Source: Spirosoma aureum | Lineage (GTDB): Bacteria; Bacteroidota; Bacteroidia; Cytophagales; Spirosomataceae | Direction of reading: 5' to 3' | Length of the DNA stretch: 64,000 nt | NCBI RefSeq assembly: GCF_011604685.1 | Contig: NZ_CP050063.1 | Location: forward strand, 5,478,501 to 5,542,500 | In this document: piece by piece, positions 1 through 9,700 of the stretch | How the letters are laid out: every line of letters begins with the position of its first letter | Numbering within the stretch: position 1 is the stretch's first letter | Program-made: the position numbers and the translations under genes | Notes under the pieces: model-generated | The model's database searches: none | What the model saw: only the letters and a program-made list of their open reading frames with translations | Told to the model about the DNA's origin: nothing

Positions 1-111
1 CCAAATACACAAATCATTCTCAATCCAAATCTGATTCAAAATCCGGGTTGGTGATTATTATATAGGATAAATCATCTCAGCTTTTAGTTCAATAATTTAC
101 TCGTACAGATT

Positions 112-1533
112 ATGAAAATATATATATGTCTCTTCACGTTAATTTTTGGCATACCGATCATTTATAAGCCTGCTATTTTTGGCCAGGAAAAGCCAAATTT
201 TATACTAATAATGGCAGATGATCAAGGTTGGGGTGATGTGTCATACAACGGGCATCCTTATTTGAAAACACCAAACTTAAATCGTATGGTAAAAGATGGT
301 GTAAGGTTTACCCGATCCTATGCCGGTTCTGCAGTCTGCTCCCCTACACGCGCAAGTTTTTTAACAGGTAGAAATCCTGAAAGGTTTGGCGTATGCAACG
401 CGAATTGCGGACATTTAAAAAAAGAGGAAATCTCAATATATGAAATGGTTAAACCGCAGGGCTATACAACAGGACATTTTGGAAAATGGCATCTGGGCAC
501 TCTCACAAAAGCAACACTTGATGCCAACCGGGGAGGAAATCCCCAGTTTGAACTGGATTATGCTCCTCCTTGGGAGCATGGAGTCGACGTAAGTTTTGTT
601 ACAGAATCAAAAGTGCCTACCTGGAATCCAATGCTAACTCCAGATACTTTGTCAATGGATGTCGACAGGAAAAAGCAAGGGAGTTCCTGGGGAACGAGTT
701 ATTGGGTTGGTGCAGGGAAAGTGGAAACAAAGAACCTGGAAGGAGACGATTCGAGAATCATTATGGATCGGGTATTACCATTTATTGACAATGCCTTAAA
801 AGAGAAAAAACCATTTGTCAGTGTAATATGGTTTCATACTCCGCACTTGCCAGTATTGACCGGAGAAAAATATAAAAATATTTACGATGGGCTTTTAGAG
901 GATCAAAGACAATATTATGGAGCAATCACAGCCATGGATGAGCAAATTGGTAGGTTACGAAATCATCTAGAGCAATTGGGAATCGATAAAAACACGATCA
1001 TTACGTTTACCAGTGATAATGGTCCCGAAGGGAAAGCGCCAATTAAAAGGACACAAGGGCAAACTTATGGGCTGGATGGTAGAAAAAGAAGTTTAAAAGA
1101 AGGTGGAATAAGAGTTCCGGGCATTATGCTTTGGCCTGGAAAAATAGAGCCTGGAAGTGTAGAGAATACTCCTGTTTTTACTTCAGATTACTTTCCAACA
1201 ATCGCTACAATATTGAATGTTGATATTAATAAATACAATAGACCTTATGATGGTACAAATATTCTTGAATTAATACAGGCCAATGGGGCTAAACCTAAAT
1301 CTGATCGTTATCTTTCCTTTTTGTTGGAAGGTCAGGCTGCACATATTGGTATGAGATACAAAATTTACCGGCCTAATACTGATTCCGCCTGGCAAATGTT
1401 TGATCTTCTGTCAGATCCAGGCGAAACTAAAAATATATCAACAGAATACCCAGAATTATTCAATAAACTGATATTGGATTGGAATATCTGGGAAGCTTCG
1501 GTTAAAAGAAGTGCTGAGGGAAAAGATTATTAA
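112..1533 (+). CDS. Secreted sulfatase (arylsulfatase family)
   Basis: A 473-residue type I sulfatase that would hydrolyse sulfate esters, probably on a sulfated glycan, in the periplasm or outside the cell. A signal peptide occupies about residues 1-24. The metal-binding pair D36-D37 (MADDQGWGD) and the sulfatase signature CSPTRASFLTGR follow; C76 is the cysteine that would be converted to formylglycine. GKWHLG and FTSDNGPEG supply further active-site residues, and the length fits the family. It converges on the FecR/sigma pair with a 28-base gap. Sulfatases of Bacteroidota often belong to polysaccharide utilisation loci, so partner genes may lie left of the window; that is inference. The substrate cannot be told from sequence. 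A sulfatase-modifying enzyme would be needed and is not in this window. Confidence 0.93.
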   Translation: MKIYICLFTLIFGIPIIYKPAIFGQEKPNFILIMADDQGWGDVSYNGHPYLKTPNLNRMVKDGVRFTRSYAGSAVCSPTRASFLTGRNPERFGVCNANCGHLKKEEISIYEMVKPQGYTTGHFGKWHLGTLTKATLDANRGGNPQFELDYAPPWEHGVDVSFVTESKVPTWNPMLTPDTLSMDVDRKKQGSSWGTSYWVGAGKVETKNLEGDDSRIIMDRVLPFIDNALKEKKPFVSVIWFHTPHLPVLTGEKYKNIYDGLLEDQRQYYGAITAMDEQIGRLRNHLEQLGIDKNTIITFTSDNGPEGKAPIKRTQGQTYGLDGRKRSLKEGGIRVPGIMLWPGKIEPGSVENTPVFTSDYFPTIATILNVDINKYNRPYDGTNILELIQANGAKPKSDRYLSFLLEGQAAHIGMRYKIYRPNTDSAWQMFDLLSDPGETKNISTEYPELFNKLILDWNIWEASVKRSAEGKDY

Positions 1534-1561
1534 GTAAATAATTAGCTTTAACCACAATGTT

Positions 1562-2713
1562 TCAATCAGTTAAATGCAATGTATTTCCTTCAAATCTTGC
1601 CTTAAAACCTGTGGATAATCTTAGATTAGCAAGGAAGTCGTTAAGTTTGTCTCTTTCCATAATCCCGCTAACCTGATGGTTTGCTATTGACCTGTTATCA
1701 AAAACAAGTATAACTCCATACCACCTTAAAAATAAATCTTTTAATTCACCAAGCGACGTATGGTTCAAATAGAATGCTCCACGTCGCCATGAAGTTATTT
1801 CATCTGACTCAAACGATCTAAATGAAAAACCTGTTTCATCTGAATAAAGAGCTTGCATTCCAGGAGTTAATGCTGCAGTATTTTTACCCCTTGCTGTCAA
1901 TTCTACGCTTCCTTCTAATAGTGATGTTTCTGTATTTTTAGTGTTATAAGTATTCACATTAAAATGCGTACCTTTCACCAATATATCTACATTTTTAGTG
2001 TGAACAACAAATGGATTTCTGACATTTTTAGTTACTTCAAAATAAGCTTCGCCTTCCAGGTAAACTTCGCGATAAAAACCTGAGAAAATAAAAGGGAATT
2101 TTAATTTAGTTACCGAATTGATCGAAACTTTAGTCCCATCAGGAAGTATGATCTCATAGTATTTCTTAGCTGGTACCGAAAGCTCATTAAATGCAGTCGC
2201 ATTTTGTATGTTTCCGGAAAAAACGAGTTTTTTCCCAGTATTATTAAGTTTAACTGTACCAATAATTATTTGTTGAGGGCTTATCGTAGATAACTTAAAC
2301 CGTTTACATCCTGCCACGGATAACAGAATTTCTTCTTTTTCCATATCAACTACATTGAAAATATGAGCTGATTTACGCTTGCTTACAGTATCCAAATTCA
2401 GGTATATTAGAAAAAGGGATATCATTAAAATTATTGAAGCAGCAGCAAAATAGTATTTCCAATTTACACTGTGTTCTGTAAAAGGGGTTAATTCAATATT
2501 TTTAAAAGTCTCAAGTTCTGAATTTACATCTATCGAATCAATTACTTTAGAAAGACCAATGGACTCATTTTCGGCTTCGAGTGACTCCCAATAATCTCGC
2601 GCATTCGGATCAATTTTCAACAATGCAAGTAACTTTTGTTCAACTTCTGGCTCTAATAAGCCTGTTATCTTTTCTAGATACAATTGCCTCATTTTTTTAT
2701 AATCTGCTTCCAT
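1562..2713 (-). CDS. FecR-family anti-sigma factor
   Basis: A 383-residue inner-membrane regulator. The N-terminal cytoplasmic part, about residues 1-85, should bind the partner sigma factor. One membrane helix follows at about 86-107 (YYFAAASIILMISLFLIYL). The periplasmic FecR domain comes next, with the typical LPDGTKVSINS and LEGEAYFEV motifs, and then a DUF4974-type C-terminus that would contact a receptor's signalling domain. It lies 31 bases downstream of an ECF sigma gene on the same strand, so the two are probably cotranscribed. In Bacteroidota such pairs usually precede a SusC/SusD operon; here the next gene is a convergent sulfatase, so the pair is an orphan within the window. Confidence 0.93.
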   Translation of the reverse strand: MEADYKKMRQLYLEKITGLLEPEVEQKLLALLKIDPNARDYWESLEAENESIGLSKVIDSIDVNSELETFKNIELTPFTEHSVNWKYYFAAASIILMISLFLIYLNLDTVSKRKSAHIFNVVDMEKEEILLSVAGCKRFKLSTISPQQIIIGTVKLNNTGKKLVFSGNIQNATAFNELSVPAKKYYEIILPDGTKVSINSVTKLKFPFIFSGFYREVYLEGEAYFEVTKNVRNPFVVHTKNVDILVKGTHFNVNTYNTKNTETSLLEGSVELTARGKNTAALTPGMQALYSDETGFSFRSFESDEITSWRRGAFYLNHTSLGELKDLFLRWYGVILVFDNRSIANHQVSGIMERDKLNDFLANLRLSTGFKARFEGNTLHLTD

Positions 2714-2744
2714 CTATATTAAATTCAGGATAAAGTCGAGTGAC

Positions 2745-3314
2745 CTAATTTCCCTTTAGCTTTTTTCTCAATATTTTAAGACCTGATTTTAAATGCGTTT
2801 TAAGGGAATTAACACTTATCCCCATAGCCTGAGCTGCATCTACATATTTTTTATCCTGCATATAAACAAGCTTCAATGCTTCTCTTTTTTGGGCAGGTAA
2901 CACTGCCATAGCGCTTTCCAAATTGATGTGAAGTTGCTCAGAAAAACCATTTTCATCCTCATTCTTTACTATAACTTCAACTAGCTGCGTTGGTCTTTTC
3001 TTATTTAATGTTGTTTTAGAATGATTATTGATACAGCGATTATGTATACTTTTGAAGAAATAACCTTTAGCGCTGCCCTGCAAATCCAAGTAAATTTTTC
3101 TCTCCCAAAGGTCAACAAAGAAATTCTGAACAATATCCTTAGCTTCGTTCTCATCTAAAAGCAATGAATATGCACTAGCCAAAAGCAGCTTATAGTACTT
3201 CACAAAAAGTAAGTCAAATGCTTTTTGATCACCAGCCCTTAACTGTTCTAACAAATAACTATCGGAGACTTTTTCCATTGTCTTCTCAACCAAAATATTT
3301 GGTTTATCCATCAA
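2745..3314 (-). CDS. ECF RNA polymerase sigma factor (FecI-like)
   Basis: A 189-residue sigma-70 family protein of the extracytoplasmic-function type. Sigma region 2 is visible at about residues 24-95 (AFDLLFVKYYKLLL, DIVQNFFVDLWERK). Region 4 follows at about 130-185, with the helix-turn-helix around AAQAMGISVNSLKTHLK. It would redirect RNA polymerase to a small set of promoters when released by the FecR protein encoded just downstream. The N-terminus is uncertain: Met1, Met2 or Met13 (MEKVSDSYL) could all serve. No target SusC/SusD genes are in the window. Confidence 0.93.
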   Translation of the reverse strand: MMDKPNILVEKTMEKVSDSYLLEQLRAGDQKAFDLLFVKYYKLLLASAYSLLLDENEAKDIVQNFFVDLWERKIYLDLQGSAKGYFFKSIHNRCINNHSKTTLNKKRPTQLVEVIVKNEDENGFSEQLHINLESAMAVLPAQKREALKLVYMQDKKYVDAAQAMGISVNSLKTHLKSGLKILRKKLKGN

Positions 3315-4230
3315 TCCTACAGGTTATTTCAGCAAAACAGTTGATTATAACTTTCGTTTGGTTTACTAATACGAAGATACACTTTCTTATTAATTATAAA
3401 TAGTTAATTACTTTTCTTTCTGTTAATTACCTTCTATAACTACTTTTATATAAGCTACTTTTTGTTGTCAGTCGTCAATTATACGTCGTTTTAGCTTAAC
3501 TGTAACAATCCCGCTTTGCAATTATGCCTGCTTTTCAAACCGTCTTACCTACCGCCATTAAATTTTAATAAGTGCTAAGGGGCCTAGATGAGGTTATAAC
3601 GCGGATAAATGCGCTTTTAATACTAGATTATATGTTGAATTTTTGAAGAATTAAACTAAAATTTAAAAGTATAAGAACAATGGCTGAAAATTTGATTTTA
3701 ACAATAGTAAGGATATATACATTGGTTTGTAAAGGGCCTAGCTATTAAGAGTAATTAGTATTATAAACGATCAGGAGGTACTAAATAACAAACAAGATTA
3801 CCTCAATTTAAAACTTTTAATTAGCCTAGATTTGTAAAAAGCTTGCCTATGATTCAGGCTTTCACCTTACATATAATCTCACTTACTATTTCTGATTCAA
3901 ATTTTCCGCCAATATAGGCCTATTCTATTGAATACGTATACTGTGTACCGTTAGCATATTATTCTGCATAAGCTAAATTGTTGTTTGATGATTAGGTTGG
4001 CTCCTATACAAAAATTCCTTGTGTACTTACTAGCCGGTTTGTTACTATAGAAAATGCCATTCGTCTAATGCTTATCATTCCAATCGGATAGCACAAGTAG
4101 CAGGCTAAAACGTAGATATAACTAAGCTACTATCAGTCGAACGACTGCTTTATTGAGTTCTATTCGATTGTGAACCACTGTTAACTTAACTTGAAAAACG
4201 TTGCTAATCCACGTAGATTAGTACAGCGGT
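3315..4230. other. AT-rich gene-free stretch
   Basis: About 900 bases between the divergently oriented sigma factor and LytTR genes. By eye it is AT-rich and has stops in all frames. I see no convincing coding region, tRNA, strong hairpin or repeat. It presumably holds the promoters of both flanking genes, but I could not assign promoter elements. Confidence 0.5.
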
Positions 4231-4938
4231 ATGGTAAATTATAATTATTTGCTTCTGGGTAATAATCAGGCCGATCTACAACATTTAAACCAATTGTTGA
4301 CCCAGGTTCCTCTCACGAATAAGATCCATTGCAGACATACTATTGGAGAAGCAATCGAGTTAATCCAGGCTAATCAGTATGATGTTGTATTTTTAGATAC
4401 ACATTTAGCCGACCAGTCTGGACTTAGCTGGTTTCACCAGTTACCCGCTCCTCCCGTAACTATCGTCATCAGTACTGATGCTCACTATGCGGTCGAATGT
4501 TTCGACTTACCTATTGCCGATTTCCTGCTTAAACCTATTACTTTGCCTCGATTATTTAGGGCTATTTTTCGGGCCCTGGCATCTCCGGTTAACCACAAAA
4601 AGCAGGACGCAAATCAATCAATCCTGCTCTATAGTGGACGAAAGTTACATAAATTCACTCTGGATGATCTGCTCTTTTTCGAAGCTTTTGGTGCAAGTAC
4701 CAAAATCCATATGCCTGGACAAACAATCATTGTCAACTCACCCATTTCGGCCTTAGAAGCACAGTTGCCTGTCTGGCAATTTCAGCGAATACAAAAATCG
4801 TTTATCATTAATCTCACCAAAGTTTCTATGCTGGACGCTAAGGCAGTCTGGATTGAGAATACGCGGATTCCCATTGGCCTGCACTATCGTGAGTTTGTAC
4901 GAGAGCTATTTCCCCTGGTTGTTAAAAAAGAATTATAG
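4231..4938 (+). CDS. LytTR-family response regulator with atypical receiver
   Basis: A 235-residue DNA-binding regulator. The N-terminal receiver, about residues 5-118, keeps a phosphoacceptor-like D56 (VVFLDTHLA), a switch residue near S81/T82 and K101 (FLLKPITLP). The acidic pair that normally binds magnesium after the first strand is replaced by N11-N12 (LLLGNNQAD), so phosphorylation may be weak or absent. The C-terminal LytTR domain, about 130-232, shows the usual LLFFEAFGASTKI start and RIQKSFIINL. No sensor kinase is adjacent. An alpha/beta hydrolase gene follows on the same strand after about 100 bases and is a possible target or partner. Confidence 0.9.
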   Translation: MVNYNYLLLGNNQADLQHLNQLLTQVPLTNKIHCRHTIGEAIELIQANQYDVVFLDTHLADQSGLSWFHQLPAPPVTIVISTDAHYAVECFDLPIADFLLKPITLPRLFRAIFRALASPVNHKKQDANQSILLYSGRKLHKFTLDDLLFFEAFGASTKIHMPGQTIIVNSPISALEAQLPVWQFQRIQKSFIINLTKVSMLDAKAVWIENTRIPIGLHYREFVRELFPLVVKKEL

Positions 4939-5036
4939 CGATGAGGGAATTTATCTAATTCGCAGGGTACAGCATTGAACAGGCTACAACTCAGGTATAA
5001 TTTGCTCTTCACGTGCTAGTTCGACTAACAACTCTT

Positions 5037-5930
5037 ATGAAAAAAAATACCTTCTATGTGCCCCTATGGGCACTGGTTTTGCTTTCCCTTTTTAATGCGT
5101 GTAACCCTACTACCACATCAACGCCAACCACTTCAGCAACATCTACTCTGCCCGAGCGTATTATGTTGAATACCGCTTATGGCACGCATGTCAGTCAAAA
5201 GTTGGACCTGTATTTACCCGCAAACCGGACGGCTGCTACTAAACTGGTGGTAATGATTCACGGCGGGGCTTGGATCGGCGGGGATAAAACGGAAATGAAT
5301 AACCTGATAGCAGCCTTTAGAGCCAAGTGGCCTGATTGCGCAGTAGCCAATATCAATTATCGGCTGGCTAACAGTAATAATGTTCATAGTGAAGAGATCA
5401 TGTCCGATATTAAAGCCGCGGTAAACTTCATAGCTACCAATAAAGTATCCTTCCAGATCTCGGATACAATGGGTATGGTAGGAGCTAGTGCAGGAGCCCA
5501 ACTTGCCTTGTTATATACCTACACTCAGAACAACAATGACTATGTTAAATGTGTATCAGATCTATATGCCCCCTGCGTGATCGATGATTTGGATTGGTAC
5601 AATAGTTTTAACGCTTTTCTTGGCCTCAAGATTAAAGATGTTCTTACCCAGTATAATGGATTTACCTGGGAAAAAAATGTGGCGCTTTATCATGCCAATA
5701 GCCCTTACACTCAATTGAATACGGAGGACAAACCGACGATAGTATTTCATGGCACGCTGGATATGATTGTACCCATTTACCAGAGCCAGTGGCTCAAGGC
5801 AAAATTAATAGCAAAGAAAGTACCTAATGAATATTACGAATATCTGGATGGCCATGGCTTTAGTGAGACTAATAATAAGGATAGTATGGCTAAAACGGTA
5901 GCCTTCTTTCAGCGCCATATGAAACTATAA
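5037..5930 (+). CDS. Alpha/beta hydrolase lipoprotein (esterase/lipase-like)
   Basis: A 297-residue alpha/beta-fold hydrolase. The ATG at 5037 is preferred over the upstream GTG at 5013 because it starts a clean lipoprotein signal ending in the lipobox LFNAC (C22). The oxyanion-hole motif HGGAWIGGD, the nucleophile elbow GASAG, a late acid near GTLDMIVP and the histidine in DGHGF form the expected catalytic set. This layout resembles bacterial BD-FAE-like and carbohydrate-esterase-type hydrolases. It would act at the cell envelope on an ester substrate, but which one cannot be told. A perfect 10-bp inverted repeat starts five bases after the stop. Confidence 0.87.
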   Translation: MKKNTFYVPLWALVLLSLFNACNPTTTSTPTTSATSTLPERIMLNTAYGTHVSQKLDLYLPANRTAATKLVVMIHGGAWIGGDKTEMNNLIAAFRAKWPDCAVANINYRLANSNNVHSEEIMSDIKAAVNFIATNKVSFQISDTMGMVGASAGAQLALLYTYTQNNNDYVKCVSDLYAPCVIDDLDWYNSFNAFLGLKIKDVLTQYNGFTWEKNVALYHANSPYTQLNTEDKPTIVFHGTLDMIVPIYQSQWLKAKLIAKKVPNEYYEYLDGHGFSETNNKDSMAKTVAFFQRHMKL

Positions 5931-5934
5931 TCGA

Positions 5935-5966
5935 AATTGATGCTAATTAAATGGTGAGCATCAATT
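5935..5966 (+). terminator. Hairpin after the hydrolase gene
   Basis: Positions 5935-5944 and 5957-5966 form a perfect 10-bp inverted repeat (AATTGATGCT) with a 12-base loop, just after the stop codon. There is no clear T-tract, so it is only a candidate transcription terminator or 3' stabilising hairpin. Confidence 0.4.
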
Positions 5967-6792
5967 CACGATCTGGAGATTAAATCTACTGCCCTGACTC
6001 GCAACTAGTCGGTAACGGCCTGTGACGACTGTTTCTCAGCTATCGAATTTGATTCATAACCTTTTTAGAACTCCTTAGGAAGGAATTGGCGGCTTGTTTA
6101 TCTTAACAAGAAGAGCATCGTAGCAATCTTAGAATCGCCCAAATCAGCCTTTTTGCCATTATCTACTACTGATCAGGTAATCACTTTAGCTCAGCGCCAA
6201 CCAATGTCAGTTTTAAGCCTGCTATTCCAGAAGTCACGTGTTAAGAGACATGACTGAATTGATGTCTTATCCAACCACGGATAAATCGAGCTCGTGTTCA
6301 TCAAACGATTAAGGATAAATACTTCCTTGACCCACACTCGCCCACTGTCATAAGCAAATTGCTATCCAATTGTAATTTATTTGCTTTTCCAGGTCAGCTT
6401 TCGCATGAGACGAGCGATGGTTTCATAGTGCTAAAAAGTATTTTCATACCATTTTCTATAGTTTATAGAAGCCTTAAAAGCTTAGCACATTTTTTTTCAT
6501 CGCCAAGGCATACATCTTGATTAATACCCTCAGCGGACAGAATTTAATCAAAATCTATGACTATTTCTACTCACGGTACCACCATTTACTACTGCTTATC
6601 GATCAAGTGCGGTTAAGGAGTGCCTAGATGCCGATTTATGCCTGCTCTGACTATTAACGATGGTAGAGTCAGCGCTCTCCCTTGGTCACTTTTCATTCAG
6701 GAGCACTGAATTTTCAAACTGGCACGGACCCTTTAAGGCTACGGGCTGGCACTCCACTATTTACCCTGTAAGCATTTTTATTCACTGTAACT
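5967..6792. other. Gene-free stretch before the giant surface-protein gene
   Basis: About 820 bases with no reading frame that resembles a protein. It is likely to contain the promoter and 5' untranslated region of the giant gene starting at 6793. I found no shared motif with the region upstream of the second giant gene at 14256 and no strong structured element. Confidence 0.4.
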
Positions 6793-9700
6793 ATGACGCT
6801 TCTCTATCACCTTCAGTTGATTTCCCTTCAGACCCAGGGAACGAAAATCCACTTGGATCAATCTTTGTTCCGATGGATCTTCAGGACTATTATTTTTTCT
6901 GTTGGTATGGTCTTAATAACTACTATAAAGCAGGAAACATATGCCCAGCTTCCTTTGGTCGAGGGGCAATCGATCGTTACCTGCGGTACTGGTGATGTAT
7001 ATACGATTAAGCCATCAAACCCTAATGATCCTGTAATCGGTATCAAGGATGTTAGAAGCCTTCCTTCAGCAAGCCCGGCTCCGTTTGAACCTAGTGCTTA
7101 CATGGCTTCAGACTGGTTATATGGTACCGTAAATGACGCAACCGGCAGGACCGATAAACTGGGTACTGTTTTTGGCATTACTTATGATAAACAAAAAAAT
7201 ATCTATACAACCCACTATTCTGGATGGGGTGTATGGGCGACTGGTGGGGCCGCTGGGGCCGCAACGGTGAAAGCTTCTTATCCCCGTCCTACTGATGGTT
7301 TCTACCCCAAAGGTTCGGACAATCCAGGAAAAGGAGGACCAGGTGCTATTTATAAGATTGACGCAAACACAGAAGCCGTTACCGTATTGGCCACACTCCC
7401 TCAAAGTGCGTCCATTCCTTTATTTGACCCGGCAAGCTCAGTTGCTTGCTGTGGAGCGGGAACCCCGTTTACGGACCCTTACGGACGATCAACCGTCGTT
7501 TGGTACTATCATCAAACGAACAAAACAGGTCCGGGTCTAGGCAATATCGATTACGATTATATTCATAATCAACTATTTGTAACTAACCTTGAGGATGGCA
7601 AAATTTATCGTATCAGCACATCAGGCACCATTTTAAGCAATTTTGATCCAATGTCGGCTGATGATGGCCTTGCCGGTTATGCACCTTTGGGAGAAAGGAT
7701 CTGGGGCATTGGCTATAATCATATTGATAACCGTGTATACTATGCGGTTTGGAATCAGGAGATCGGCTCTACCACCCAAAATACTATTCGCTCTGTCGCC
7801 CTGAATGCCTCGGGTGATTTTGTTGCGGGTAGTGATAAATTAGAAATTACTGTCCCATTTGTTAATGGTTATACGGCCCGAAATGGTGGTAATGGCACTG
7901 CCTGGGTGGCGGATCCAATCACAGACATTGAGTTTTCATCTGATGGCAAGATGCTCATGTCAGGAAAGTCAATGATATGGGATTGGGTAGAACGGGCACA
8001 CTCTTCCCGGCCTTTGGAATATGTAAAAAGCGGATCCAGCTGGACACTGAACAAAGAGTTTTTTGTTGGCTCTTTTTTGACCCAAACCAATGCAGCTGGC
8101 GGAGTAGATTATGGGTATATGAACGGTATGGTGAATAGTGCCAATAAAGAGCAAATGATATGGGCATCGTCCAATGTTATCAGAACATCATTTGATAATG
8201 TAACGCCTGCACTTCCTGATTTTGATATTGTTTATGGGGCGCAGGGTGTTCCAATTAGCAGTACAGTTACAGAAGCCAACAAAACAGAGCAAGGCGTCAT
8301 GGATGGCACCTGGAACTTCGACTATAATGGCGACTATCAATTAAACAATAAAGGATATATCGGCGATATCGATATATATTCTGATTTCCCTCCGGTCTGC
8401 GCCCTGAACACTACTGCTGTACCAACAACTTGTGCTCCCGCGACCAACCAATATAATATAAGTGGGACGGTAAGTCTGACTGCTGCTGTAGCCGGTACAC
8501 TCACGATCAGTACTGGCGCTTCGGCCACAACGATAGCTGTCACTGCAGCTACAACATCGGTCAACTATACTCTCAATGGCCTCGTCTCCGATGGTCAGAG
8601 CCATACCGTGACGGCCAGCCTACCCGGCTGCTCGACCACGACCGCTACCTATACCGCCCCGGCATCGTGCACCTTAGCCCCGGTCTGCTCCATGAGTGCG
8701 GTGGCTACGCCGGGGCTCTGTGCTACGGCTACCAACGCCTACTCGGCAACGGCCCTCGTCACCCTGACCAACCCCACGCCCGGTGTGCTCACCGTCACCA
8801 ACGGGGCCCAGAGTCTGACCTTCGCCACGACGGCTGTGAGCTCAGCTACCTTCACGGCGGTTTTCAACGGCCTCGTCTCCGATGGGCAGAGCCATACCGT
8901 CACGGCCAGCTTGCCCGGCTGCTCCACCACCACGGCCACCTATACCGCCCCGGCATCGTGCACCTTAGCCCCGGTCTGCTCCATGAGTGCGGTGGCTACG
9001 CCAGGGCTCTGCGCCACGGCTACCAACGCCTACTCAGCCACCGCTGTGGTGAAGCTGACCAACCCCACACCCGGTGTGCTCACCGTCACCAACGGGGCTC
9101 AGAGTCTGACCTTCGCCACGACGGCTGTGAGCTCAGCCACCTTCACGGCGGTCTTCAACGGCCTCGTCTCCGATGGGCAGAGCCATACCGTCACGGCTAG
9201 CCTACCCGGCTGTTCGACCACCACGGCCACCTATACCGCTCCGGCATCGTGCACCATAGCCCCGGTCTGCTCGATCACAGCGGTGGCTACGCCGGGGCTC
9301 TGCGCCACGGCCACCAACGCCTATTCGGCCACCGCTGTGGTGAAGCTGACCAACCCCACACCCGGTGTGCTCACCGTCACCAACGGGGCCCAGAGTCTGA
9401 CCTTCGCCACGACGGCTGTGAGCTCAGCCACCTTCACGGCGGTCTTCAACGGCCTCGTCTCCGATGGGCAGAGCCATACCGTCACGGCTAGCCTACCCGG
9501 CTGTTCGACCACCACGGCCACCTATACCGCTCCGGCATCGTGCACCATAGCCCCGGTCTGCTCGATCACAGCGGTGGCTACGCCGGGGCTCTGCGCCACG
9601 GCCACCAACGCCTATTCGGCCACCGCTGTGGTGAAGCTGACCAACCCCACACCCGGTGTGCTCACCGTCACCAACGGGGCCCAGAGTCTGACCTTCGCCA

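Noticed and set aside
6660..6995. 111-codon frame that overlaps the start of the giant gene
   Set aside because: It is a shifted reading of the leader region. Only the 6793 frame continues into a recognisable protein.
8667..9200. 177-codon plus-strand frame inside the giant gene
   Set aside because: It is a frame-shifted reading of the tandem repeats. It repeats with the 291-bp period and has no family features.
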